64,000 nucleotides of DNA from Diadema setosum (taxonomy: Eukaryota; Echinodermata; Echinoidea; Diadematoida; Diadematidae), in contig CM067065.1 in assembly GCA_033980235.1 (NCBI GenBank), positions 1,554,347 through 1,618,346 of the forward strand. The letters run 5' to 3'. A program made the translations under genes and the position numbers. How positions within the stretch are numbered: the stretch's first letter is position 1; every line of letters begins with the position of its first letter. Positions 21,218 through 34,800 of the stretch are shown here, piece by piece. The notes beneath the pieces are model-generated. The model searched no databases. It was not told the DNA's origin and was given only the letters and a program-made list of their open reading frames with translations.

Positions 21218-24200
21218 CAGTATTATAATTATATGTATGATTATAAAAGGTGAATGATTCGAAATAAGGACATGAGTATAACTCCTAAATTTTCTTTGAA
21301 TGTCTATGAAGAGCTTGCTTCCAAAAGGCAATAAATCCATTGAAAAATGATTTATTTAACGCCTTGTGGAAGCAAGCATTTCATTTACAGTCAACTCCCC
21401 TTATAATGAAGTCCTAGAGACCGACATTTTCTTTCGTTATATCAAAATTTCGTGCATACCGAACAAATACACCATACGAAATATAGATCTGATAATGTTG
21501 GGGCATGATTGGTTTTTCTTCGTTGTAAATGTATTGTATAGTTATATCCGTCTTCGTTACAACGGGAGGGCATTGTGCAAACAGTCAGCTGTAACATCCA
21601 CGTGTATAGACTGTGATATAAATTTGCAAGTATGCTCACAATCAAATATGACGTGTGCATAGTCAAAGTAAACATACCTTTAGGGACGGGGCCTTGACGG
21701 TGGCTGTTGAGAGGAATTTATCGGGGAAGCTGCTGCATTTTATACTTAAACTCAGAAGCTTTGGCACAGCACACACCCATTCTGCTAAGACTTCTCCCGT
21801 CGACGAGTGATGTTGTGAATTTTCGCATAAAATCAACTTAAGATCTTGAATCTAGAAATGAAAAATCAAATAACAGGCAAGGTAGCAAGCTCGCATTTTA
21901 TGCAAATACAACCAACATTTTGCGATATGAATATGAAACAATGTATGTTTATTAGTATGTAATATGAATGTCAATGCAAGAGCAGGGAACGAGCCTTGAA
22001 ACAATTACACGCATACTCCCAGAGGTCTAACAATTCACTACCTGGCAATATACATAATAACTTGTACACACACACACACCGACGCATATGTTCCCTCTAT
22101 CGCTCTCTGTTTTATGTATACTCATACACGTATATACCGGATATATCATATGTATATATGAATAATAGAGAGACGTACATATTCCAGATAAAGTCAGACA
22201 TATCATTGCTTATGACTTCTTTGCACGGTAAAAGACTTGAGGTTCGATAAAACTAGCCTATCGCGGTTGAATTCATGAGGAGGTCGGTTATCAAGAGAAT
22301 TGTTTGTGACATAAAGAGATTTCCGGCAAAATTGACAGCCTTTCTTAATGAAAGTCATCAATATACTTAGTAATACGTTTAAGACAAACCTGAGAGGATT
22401 GCGCCAGGGTAGTGGCTGTTGACGGGAAAACATCGGGAAAGTACCTGCATTTTATTCTTAGACGAGAAAGACTTGGCATAGTACACACCCATCGGGCAAA
22501 GTCTTCCCTAATCGAGGAGTCATGTTGAGATTCGTTCCCACAAAACAATTCCAGATCTTGAATCTGTTAGAAATTCAGATAAAAAAAAAAGAATGAAGGT
22601 ATTGAGCCAGCACAAAGTTAAATTATGGTAGTAGAGAAAAACAGATATCGAGCGATTAGTATGTTATGGGAAAAAATGAAAAAAAAAATATGTACGTATA
22701 ATATATATGTAACAGTATAAACTTTGGACATACAGAAAAACATTTAAAACATCTGAAAGCATAAACAGAACCTATACCCTAGGTCTCATATATTTCTTCA
22801 TATTATAGCGCCCCATGTGATGACCTTGTGAAATTTCAGCCATAACAAATAGTAATGCTTGACTTGCTTTCCTTTTGTGGCAAATATGAAAATGATTGGT
22901 CGGAAATATAGACATATTAGGAATACTGGGAATACATAAGGAAAAATGGTACTTCTAGTATATTTCCTATGTATTCCTTATCATTTTGGAAAATAGCACC
23001 CTGAATGGGTGATCCTGAGAAGGTTCAAATGTAGGCACGTGTATAATCTGAGATCCGTTATACCCATGTGTCGAATATGAAGTAGATAGGGTCAAAAATG
23101 ATGAAAGGTTTCTTCTTTTTTTCTTTTTTTTTCTTTTTTTCTTCTTTTTTTTACTCTTGAAGGGTCAAAATAGCTTTGGCTTTATCAATAGGTCAGCTCA
23201 ACAAGTAAATTCTCTAGTAGATGGGCATCCGTCCGGAAAAGATACTGGTTCTTTAAAGGTAGGGGATACCTTTTACAGACCTCCCAAAATGCAGCAAAAC
23301 ATTAAATATGAACCTCAGGGGACTTGTTTAGGCCACTGCTGAGAAATTTGGAAGTCAACAGTTATCTACAATTTGAATAATGCACAAAACTCAACTACTC
23401 AGTAGTTCTGTGTGTCAGCCACACTTAAAGGGAAGGTAAACCCAAAGAGCAATGTGGATTGAGTGAAAGCAGCAACATTAGTAGAACACATCAGTGAAAG
23501 TTTGAGAAAAATCGGACAATCGATGCAAAAGTTATGAATTTTTAAAGTTTTGGTGTTGGAACCGCTGGATGAGGAGACTACTAGAGGATATGACGTATGA
23601 GTGGACAACAATACAAAGAAAATATAAAGGATATTCAACAAAAATTCACTTTTCTAGAATTATAAGAGAGCAGTGGACCAACCGCTTTCAGAAAGCAGGG
23701 GGAATAATTGCTACCCTTAACATATGTCAATATCAAGTTGATGGAAATTGTAATTTTCATGAAAAATGGATTTTTGTAGTATTTTCTTGATATTTTCTTG
23801 ATATTGTAGTCCACTCATACGTCATAACCTCTGGTAGTCTCCTCATCCAGCGGTTCCAACACCAAAACTTTAAAAATTCATAACTTTTGCATCGATTGTC
23901 CGATTTTCTTCAAACTTTCACTGATGTGTTCTACTAATGTTGCTGCTTTCACTCAATCCACATTGTTCTTGGGGTTTATCTTCCCTTTAAGCCTTTTTGT
24001 TGCAGTCTTCTGTATTTTTTTATCTATAAACACAAATCTAAAAGTATAAGAGCTGATGTAATACATATAGAGTGTGTGGCAAGAATGTATATAGAAATGT
24101 TTGTAAGTTTTGATGAACTTTCTTCGCAAAATATACATGATGGACACACATGCAGTGCATGGGTCTGCAAAGGTATCCTAGTAATGTACTGGAATTTACG

Positions 24201-25762
24201 GTGAGCCCCGAAAAAAAATCAATTCAAAATCTAACGGTCAATAAAAATGTACTAAATGTTACCTTCCACTTTCAATACTTTATGAGAGTTTCTAAAATGA
24301 TACTCTCTTCAACATACCACTGTATTTATACAACTCTTCATTTAAGGCATGCAAATGGGATTCCCTACCTTTAATACGTGACATGCGAGTTTATCCGCGA
24401 TGGTAGCAAATGTGATCAAATATTATACAACAAAAGCACAGGCGAGCGGGCGCCACACGAGATATAACGCTCGCGAGAGTATTTACTATGGCGTAAAGGC
24501 CGTGTCACACCATAACGCGGGCTTGTGGCGAGGAGGTAGTTTCCAGCACGTAGAAGATTTTCAGTGGGCGAACAATAATGATTGCAATTTTCATTCATGC
24601 CTGGTCATACCGTACGGGGGAACTTCTGCGGCTTGACTTGCGGGGAAACAAATTTACTCCAAGGAGCTCTCCGCAGTTGGTTCGCACCTGACAGTATCTA
24701 GCGCGTAGTTGCCCGGAGGTGCTCACGCAAGTCCGATTTAACCGCAGCCAAGTTTTGAGCATGACCAAAACTTTTTCCGGGTGAGTCGCGGGAATGCCCG
24801 TAGAGGTCCACGCAGAACGCAAAAGAAAAAAAAAAACAAAAAAAAAAAACGCATTATTTGCTTTATTAAAAATGGTTCTACATTAAAAGCCATTTTCATT
24901 CACTTGTATTGGTAAATATCAGGTATGAATTAAAATGCTGCAAAGTAGTTTTAGATCATAAACGCAGCCTATACAAAGGAAAATGACGCCACCATTATGA
25001 TAATTGCATGCTTTTTTCGTTGGGAATCTAAGCAGGCGCAAAATAACCCAGACTCATCACTCAAAATCAGACGACGCGAGGTAGATATTTATCAAGAAAT
25101 TTGCGCATTAGCAGAACAGTGTTTTTTTTGTTTGTTTGTTTTTTCGTTGAAGTCTTAAGTTCCCGGAAACTGAAAGGATTATGCCCGCTTGAACGGGCAT
25201 GTTACACACATACACACACACACAAAAAAAAAAAATGGTCACGTGATTGTTGTCAGCCACTTACTTGACCAGGATCTACGTAACCATTTTTATAGTTAAG
25301 ACTATTGAACCTGTACAAAACCGCTCACGCAAAACTCCCAGTCAGGCACAGGCGCAGAAAACTGCGCCTCCCGCCAAGCGCAGAAAACTGCTACTTTGGG
25401 GTTATCCGCCCGAGCGCCGAGCAAGTGTGCCCGCTACAATCGATTCTCGTAGTTTCCGCGAACAGTCGGTTCCATTGATATCGTCTGTGTACCAGGCGCC
25501 CGTTACTGCTTTTTACTGATATGCAGTGCACTAAGTACTGTATGCAAAACAAATTGCCAAAACACGATAGTATGTATGTGTATACTGCACTGTATCACCA
25601 TAATTATATCGAAATACAGCATGCATCAGGCACATCCATGCAGAGCCACACGCTCTCACCAACAAACACCATGCGCTATCAGGGGCCGCGGAACGTTTTT
25701 CAGTGTGGGGGGGCTGCGGGACCGGGGGGGGGGGGGGGGGGGACGGGTGTGGCAAGGTCAAG

Positions 25763-25809
<47 letters not shown>

Positions 25810-28800
25810 CTTAGACGGGAAGAATCTAAGGGCGGAATCTTTGGGAATTGAAATTCATGAGTGTTGTGATTTTTTTTTCCGATTTTTTTTTTTTTTTTTT
25901 GACGAACCAAAAGTGTGGGGGGGGGGGGGGGGGGCTGCAGCCCCCCCCCCCCGCTTCCGCGGCCCCTGGCTATATAGGTCTCTCTTCACTGACCATAGCT
26001 CATTTATAAATCAAGAAATAGGCTAGTGAGATTGAGAATGGAGTAGGAGTCATTGGGATTACCTTGCTGTTACGATGTTACGCTGTTCTGCTTCCTTTGC
26101 AGAATCATCTGCAATTAACTATGATAACTCATGTTTAACTATGTGCTCTCTTGTATAACTCTGTCTCTCTGGAATCTAATCTAAAACTGCAATACCTATC
26201 GCATAGCCCCTGCCTCTGTGCTTTGCCCATGGTCAGTTCAAGACCAGGGAGGTACGAGGTAGGCCCATGTAGCTCCATGGTAGGCCCCAGCCTGGCCGCA
26301 CTTTCACAACACTTTCCTTGTTTTAAACTGCTGCCCTATGTTTACTCAACAGAGATAAGAACCCAACCTGCCGGGGAGAGTACCACAGAGAAGAGAGAGG
26401 GGGAAAGAGATGATGCGTTGAGAGATGGAAGGTGGCTGTGCTGGGGGAGAGAAAGGGAAACAAGCCACGAGAGGAGATGAGAGAGGAGAAGGGAGAGAGG
26501 AAGGTCTGATAGGAAGGAGTACATTTCTGTTACACTAGCCAACACCTGTTGCACAAGGCTAAAAAGAGGGCAAACCGGTGGTCATTCAAAAAACATTTAC
26601 CTAATTATGTATTCTGACCAGAATTACGCCAGATGTCAAGGTTGTATTCCCCTAGAAATGATTATTATGCAAGATTAGGTATTTGGCTTACTACAGAGGA
26701 AATATCAGAAAAGTGTCAAGGTTAGAATTTTCGTACGAAATTAATATCGATTAGGTGTCTTCATCACCTAAATTTTCTCCATGCCTTTTACACTACGAGC
26801 ATCGCGTGGCATGATGGGTATTGTCATTATAATATTCATGATAGCAGAAATCGGCGCTTTTCGACAGGCGCAGTTTTCTGCGCCTGTGCCTGACCGTGGG
26901 ATCTACTCTCTATATTTTCCCTGATGTTGGAGATTTGCAAAGGAGATGGCGGCAATTACTCACAAGGTTTGTTATCAAATAAGAAAATTAAATCAGTACA
27001 GAACAAACTACAATGACAACGGCTTACCTGACAGTTTGGAGCCTGTGCACCGAGGATTTTGTAGAAGTCCATGTAAAATTGTGAGTCAGTTATTGATACC
27101 TTGCGCAGAACACTGCTGCTAGAACACAAGCTCTCCGCAAGGTCACGTGACGCAGCTCTTCCGCAGTTCACAACACTAATGGATAACGTTCGCTGTATGG
27201 AAATGAATATCGATTGAGAGTATAGTAAGTAATAATATTCGACAATATAGTTATGTCAGCGTACGTAGATGTAGACGTCGGACTGAATTAGGCTAGAGCC
27301 GAGAGGATAGTGATGGCTATACATCGGCATTCAGGCCATGACTCTGATGGAACGTAGTGCACAGCATGACCAGGAAGGTGGGGCCCATCTCTTTGATGTG
27401 ACCTAAACCAAACCTGAATATCTTTACCACAGGAACTTCGCAATTTTTGTTTTGTTCGTTTTGTTTTGTTTTGTTTTTTTATTTGTTTTTAAGGGGGAGG
27501 AGACTTAGTGTAAAATAAGGGTTGAAGGTCAACGAGCATTCCCCCCCCCCATCACACACACACACACACACACACAAATTGGAAGAAGCTAAGGGTGGAA
27601 CTCTTGGAGAGTCACAACTACTGTGTGTGTGTGTTTTTTCTTTTTTGTTCTTTTCCTATTTTAGATTTTCTTTTTGCCCCCACCTAAAAAAACAAAAAAA
27701 AAAAACGAACAAACAAACAAAACAAGTGAGTATGTTTGTGTCTGAGTGAACACGAAATATTAGTAGCAGTTTGGCATCCGTAACATTTCGAAAATCGGTC
27801 AGAGTTAACAAAAGTCAAAAACATAGTTGTACTTTCTCTCCGTTGGTATTCATTTACTCTGTCAATGACAGAAATGTTGCTTACCGCGCTATTTCTGTGT
27901 GTTTCAAACAGGCCGTTGACTATAAACATAAAATTCTTCACACAATTTACAAATAAGCCCTTCAGATATTACAGACATTTCATCATCAATGAGAGGATAT
28001 TTTTCCGTAACTCTTAAAACATAACTTCTGAATAGATATTGCACTTTTGGGCTGAAGTTGAGTGTCAAATGAACATCTTCCATGAATCCCCGTCACAATT
28101 TGCAGGGATGGTAAAACTTTGGTTAAGACGGGGTTTGAGGCTTCCCTCTTTTTAGGGGGATGATGAGAATCCTCCTGCGAAATATCATAGAGCGCACAAT
28201 TCTTATATAAATTCAAAGTGTAGTTGATTAAGCTTGGCTGTGAAAGGCCGGGATATCCCAAAAAAACTCAGTAGTTCCAATAAAAGGTTGGACCTAGCTT
28301 TTATTACGACCACGCTGTTTTATTTATTCATTTATTTTTTGCTGTCTCAGTCATTTAAAAAAAGACTATCATCAAATAAACCTTGAATTCCCCTTAAATT
28401 TTTTTCTTTTTATTTTTAAATAATGTCGCAAAAGAAAAATGAAAAAAAAATAATCCCCAAGTCAACCAAAATGATATTTTCCCTTTAAAAACGTCTTGGA
28501 GGTTGGTATTTTTGCACTAAATCATTCACTATTAAGCACGAACACACACGGCCGTGATTTTGCAAAACACCGTATCTGCATTTTGGTACTTTCGAGATAT
28601 TCGCGATTTTAGCTTTTGAAGCCACAAAGTACTAGAATTGTTCCCATTTCTCTCCAGTCGAATAATTTTCCAACATATATATATATATATTTTTTTTTAA
28701 TTATGGCTTACATCATTCTTCTAGTATCTAGTTGAAATTCAAGTCAAAAAGAGATTTTTTGTTCAAAATATCAAAGACTTTTTGTAGATACGTTGCTTTG

Positions 28801-31800
28801 CCAGATCACCCAAACTTCGGATCACGTGCGTGGTTAGGCAAAACAACGCAAGTTGTTCTGCGCACCACGGCAGTAGCATGGCAGAACAACGTATCTTACC
28901 TCGCACTGAGCAGTAGCAAGGCAGAACAACGTATGTGCAGCGTGCAGCGTGCAGTCTCTCTGCGCATCATTCTGCGCAGGGAATGTGATTTGGCAAAACA
29001 ACGTATCTGCGTTTTGGTACAGTAGCTGCGCTGCGGCTAAGACTGGGCGGGCAGCTGCATGCTGCAGTTAGGTTGATTTGCCGTGTCACACAACGAAGAT
29101 GCGTTATTCTGCCACAAAATCCGGAAGCTCAAATGAGATTCTGGGACAAAAACTGTTTTGGCAGAACAATGTAAATAAGTTACGTTGTTTTGCCAAATTA
29201 TTTGGACTTATTTTGAAAAATCGCTGAAATTTAAATGCATTTTTCTAAAAATTAATATCATTTGAGAGCTGAAATTTTGACAGATGTTCAAAAATGGCTT
29301 AATTAATGTAAAAAGCCAGAAACCTGAAAAACCACAAATTTTCATATACGTTGTCTTGCCGAATCACGGCCGCACAATCTCAGTTATAGCATGGCTTTTT
29401 TTTTCTCTCTCTCTTTTTTTCATTTTTTTTTTCTTGTCGAAGCGTTTTCTTGGCTGTATTATTTATATTTACATCCAAGATCTGCCACTCACCGCCTGGT
29501 TACAAAGCGCCATGAAGACAACTCCTGACTGTGCATGTTCTGACATATGTGATAATAGTTTGTATTCATCCCATCGTTCTCCTACTGCTTCGGCGGCCCC
29601 CTCAGTATGACATTCAAACGCGACGTCAACGCAGAAATCTTGGTCATCAGTCTTTTTCAAATCGTTGATGATATCGAGACCAAGTTCATTTGCTAAAGCT
29701 GAGCTGAAGTAGAGTAGATTACGGAACTCCTTGTGTTGATTAAAAAGTGTGCCTTTCAATTTGTTGTACTTGGGGCGATCATCGGCGAATAAATTCCCAA
29801 TGTATAACCCTGCAATATATTCTTGGAACAATTTATGGGGAAACGAAACCGCTGACACAGAGGATGAGCTGTGGACTTTGCGGCGACGCTGCCAGGTGAT
29901 GTCAACTATCTCTCTTGTCAAAACCCCGACTCTGCAGCATATTTCCATGGCAGCCCGACATTCTTTAAATTGTTCTTCAGGGAATGAAAGATTCTATCCA
30001 ATTCTATCCAATTCAACACGTTCAATAAAGTTTAGAGGATCCACTGTGGCCTTGCATTGTGATAATCGATAATACTCCTTCAGCTCTTCTTTGCATTGCT
30101 GTATTTGTTCCTTTGTTAGTGACGATGAGCCAAGTGATGGTTCTTGAAAAAATAGTAAAACAGGTAAAGAAAAGCATTTACATTGGACATTTCTTAATAA
30201 ATGTATATACATGTAGGTATGCACGCACAGGCACAATCTCACATATATCCCCAAAGCATGTAAGAAGTATATTCGTCAATCATTTTACAATCTTATATCT
30301 CTCTATTATACATAAATAGACATTATATATGCATATATATATGTTCAAAGGAAAGTCACATTATACAAGAAATCCCTCATTTACCATATGAATTACTTTG
30401 TAAATCTTCACAGCGTGCTTTCGACAGTAGGCACATGCACTTTTTTCTGTCTTCAAATATAAAACGGATCCATAGATTTTTATTTTCTTGATCGGTGCAT
30501 ATTTCACACAATAACCTAGTTTATTCAGGGTATATACATGACATTTCTCATCAGAATAATAAAAAACCAGGGAATACATGCCCCTCTCTTCGAAAAACTG
30601 AACAATGAAACAACAGTTTGTTATTGAAGAAACAGCATGCAGTTACTGAAGCGCCGCGGGGACCGAAAGGTGGACATGAGCGCTATGCAAGTAGCCACTA
30701 TCAGTGCTATTATTTTTATTATTATTTATATATTCATTTATTTTTCGAGAAATATTTTGACAATTCTCATAAGAGAAGAACTTGTGATAATTTATGCCTT
30801 TCTTTCAAAATATTGAACAAAAATGAAAAGACGAAACTGTCTTTCTGTTTTCATTTTTCTTCTTTGATAAAACGCATTATCACGTAGCGGCAAGATACAT
30901 AATCATGTTGAAAATACCAAATCATTTTGGCAAAATAATGTAATGAACAAGGATAAGAGTGTAACTCTCTTTGTTTTAATCTCATACTCGGCATCAATTC
31001 CTCTTCCTCGACTCCTTCTGTTCTGTCTGGTCTCTGCCAGCAGGGAATCCAACCACATCCTGTAAAATGTAGCATAAACAACAACAGCTGCAATACCAGC
31101 AATAAATCTCATTATGTTAACATAATTGACCTAAACATCATTTATAGAAAATCATGCTTTTATCGAATATTGTCTCTGAATAGGCGCCCTCCTGGCAGGA
31201 CGAAATGCTAGAAATATCCAAGACTTTATCATCGTTATCTTACATTTTAATTGCTTGAGCATCGTTCGTTTCAACCCTACTATTACGAAATTGTTGACAA
31301 ACAGAGCTAATAATATTATTGATTAGCATGATTATTAATTTGTTTAGGTACTCTCACTCGAAGGGTAACTGATGGTACACAGATGCCATCCACCTTCTTT
31401 TCAAGGATTTTTGTTTTGAATTACTGCAGATCAATATCGTAAGCAATGACACCCCCCCCCCCCCCATTTCAAAGATCAATACCTTTTCGAGGTAGATGGT
31501 CAGGGTAGTATTGTTGAAGAAACTTCCCAGCCAGAAGACACAGGATGACAAAGATAACAGGTACACCAATGACTAATCCAATGATGAGAGCCAAGTTATC
31601 ACGTTGTCCTAAAATTTTGATACAGACAAAGTTGAAACACTTTTTCATTCATTACTACATTAAAAAAACAATTAAAATGTACATAGATCTACGTCGTTAT
31701 AAATTGTATGAATGTTCACGTGTTTTGTGCTATTGTGAAAGAAGTGGGTAATCACATGTTGTTGTTTTTTGGAACTGACATTATAAAGACACATACATTG

Positions 31801-34800
31801 TACTTTTACAAGAATACATGGTTGAGAGAAAACATTGCGAATGGCGAAAAGTTTCTCTCTCTTGTTTTCACTTAGCAAAGTGTAACATACTTCTTGTGTC
31901 CATGGATTTAGATGGTAGAATAGTTCTTGTGCAGAGCCAAGAAATGGCTTAAAAGTAAATAGAATAAACTTCGCCGTGATGAATCTATATGTAAACATTT
32001 TGTTACAGTGTTGTAACTTTTTCATCTAACCTTGTGCAGGAAGAATTTTGATTTCTGCGGGCGACGTTCCGTTCACCGAGTCACCTGTAGCCGTGCATAT
32101 GAAAGTTTGCTCTGTCCCATGTTTAGCTGAAACAGTGATTGTCTCGAATCTCTCGTATGTGTCATCAGATAAAATTTTCTGTTGTGAAACTACCGAATCC
32201 AGTTTATTTCCCGACTCCTCTGTCCAAAACATGGAAATGTTAGGCTTGAAACCACTCGCGACACACGTGACGTTGAAGTAAAGAGTTTCGGAAGAAGGTT
32301 GGTATATACACAGGCGCTGATGAGTTTGAATCTCATCGACGCATTCCTCGATTGCATGTTTTGATGCGATTGCTGTACAAAAACGTGGAATTATGCATGA
32401 AAGTAGACAATTAAGCATATTGCACATTCGAATTAAAAGGGAATATATTCAGGAACTGATCAACTACATAATTATTTTTTTTTGGACAGACATTTTTTTT
32501 TTTCAATATGATTTGTTTTGATATATATGCGACTAAAAGGTGGGATATGCTCAGGAGATTCATAGGAGTACATTAAAAAAAATAAAGTATTTCTATGGCA
32601 GAACTGTGATTTCATGCCCAATCATGGCAATGTCCTGATTATCATAGCCACTGAGGTTTTCTTTAATATTTTCCTGCAAGATTTCAATTCTGCCATTGCT
32701 ACTTATGAGTATCTTCTGAAAAGGCTACATAATTATGATGTGTTACCATCAGACATTGCTTCTTCAATATTGGCAAATGGTACAGCAATATTCGTATGTC
32801 CCAAAAATTCTAATGATAAAACAACAGCTGAGTGAAATACAAATACAAATAAATATTATTTGAATGGAGCTATATTTAGAAGAAAACATCACTGAAAATT
32901 AAAAGAATAGCGTATAAAGCGTACAATGAAAAATGAAACCGATAAGTCCATATTTGCCAAATGGAGGTATTTGCGATTAAAGGTCAAGAAAAATAAACAG
33001 AAAAATAAGAAAATTCTTGCTTCTTTTGACCATAACTTCAAAAATGTACCTTTATATGTAGTGACTTATATATCATTGAAAAGGTATTATTTTGTACTTT
33101 ATGACAGAGACCGTACTTATCGGTTTTTGCGAAAAAACTCTTCACTTCCACATAAATATATATGGATGAGTGGGTGTTGTATGTATCTCGCTGGTAGGAA
33201 ATGAAGATCTTTTCAATTGGACCAAGTATGCTTCCCTACGCTACCGGGTTATTGAGGTTGGCTCTCAGTCTTACATTATATAGATAATGACTGGCGGGGG
33301 AGGGAACATACCGAATGTTCCACCCGAAGGGTTTGAAATGCCATTGAGTGACGTTATAGGTATGGAGACGAAGTCGAGGGACTTATAGCCTCCCGAAATA
33401 GCATTTCAAACCCTGATGGTGGAACGTTTGGTACATGTTTCCGACAACAAAAGTCAGCATCTGTTATATTATATGGGTTAGTCAAATACTAGTACATGTA
33501 CGTCAAATACGTCAACCACCAGCACACACAACGCACTCGATCGCTCGCTCGCGCAGAGCTCAATTTACTGTACGCGCGCGGTCCTAGGCCTTCTGTCATT
33601 TGTTACGTTAAAATGTTTTCCCATGGGAGAACATTACAAGAATGTTCGTCAATGGACGAACATAACGAGTGTACCTCCATCACATGCCTGTGTTTAGCCA
33701 ATCACTAACAGGCATTTGACTTGCCCATTTAATATTGTCCTATATGACATGGGTAAATATTACTTACAGCTAATCGTCAAAAAGGTCGAATTATCAAAGT
33801 TCTCCAGATTCTTCAGCACCACCTGGCAGTAGTAGAGACCCTCATCTGCCACCTCCAAGTCGTTGATGACTAGGCTAAAATTTTCGTCAATATCGAATCG
33901 TTCCTCCCTGCTCTCAAATTTCCCATCGATGAATCTAGCTTTGGTCGTCCTCGGCTGCTGGTGCATGACGCTCTCTTTTTTCCAGTACACAACGGCAGGC
34001 TCCCCTTGGATGTCACACCGCAGTCTGATGTTTTTGCCTTTCCAAGCATGAGCAGTGGGGGCAGTGCCTACAATAGAAGCTTATATGGAGATTTGAGCAA
34101 AGGAGTTAGTGTGATATATGCACATAAAGCCCATATTGGCTACATGCATTGTATAGTGAAACATCATCGTATGACTGCTGCTTGACTCCATGGGACACTT
34201 AGGGTAGCAGAGGGATCCGATAGTTGAGATCCATCATGGTATGTTTTTTCTAGTTTATTAACGAATGAAAATCTGTTAAGTCAACATGCTTTTATTTCAT
34301 TCAAAATTATTTTTTCCAGCTAAAATGTATACAGATGGTTTTATTTTGCTTTCAACGCACGTTTCTGCAGTTTGAAGTTTGGGTGATTTTATGTCTTCTG
34401 ACACCCAAGGTAATTGTTAAAGTCTTTCCAAAAAGGGAAGTCCCAGTGACGGGTAATCGTCATCACTATCAACGACCAGTAATGAATTTTTAACTCTAAA
34501 ATATGTTGTATTCTTGTTTTATTCCGATATCATTCTAAAGACTACAGGATAGCAATATGATGGTAATGGTAAGGTTTAACTTATTATATTATTAGCTTAC
34601 ATATCAATTAGTAAAATTAGATAAACTGTATACTAGTACTTCATGAAAATAAGAATTGCTGTCCACAAGGATAAAAACGTGACTTGCGCGAAATGGCAAC
34701 GGCGGGGAAAACCCAATTTCAATCGATGAACACCGTGATCTGCTTTGAAACCCTCAACAAGACAGTGTTGATCTGAACATTCTTACAATAAGTCTATTAA

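Larger units (their letters stand above)
22564..27027 (-). other. Intron between LRR exons 1 and 2, filled with elements
   Basis: About 4.5 kb. It contains a nested pair of inverted-repeat elements (23252-24377), part of a GGCCGTGTCACACC element (24497-24826), and a GC-palindromic element with a 45-C run (25680-25968). A pyrimidine/purine tract lies at 26390-26510. No further LRR exon was recognised. Confidence 0.6.

Noticed and set aside
25521..25851. Proline-rich plus-strand ORFs
   Set aside because: Produced by the long C run in a palindromic repeat.
30384..30597. Minus-strand ORF (MYSLVFYYSDEKCHVY...) between juxtamembrane and NLR exons, with acceptor- and donor-like ends
   Set aside because: All possible donors leave phase 0, while the next exon needs phase 1, and the 72-base exon joins the NLR exon perfectly without it. 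No domain recognised.
32614..32835. Plus-strand ORF of 73 codons (…NSAIATYEYLLKRLHNYD…)
   Set aside because: Protein-like in part, but antisense in an intron of the receptor gene, without splice or homology support; possibly an old transposon scrap.
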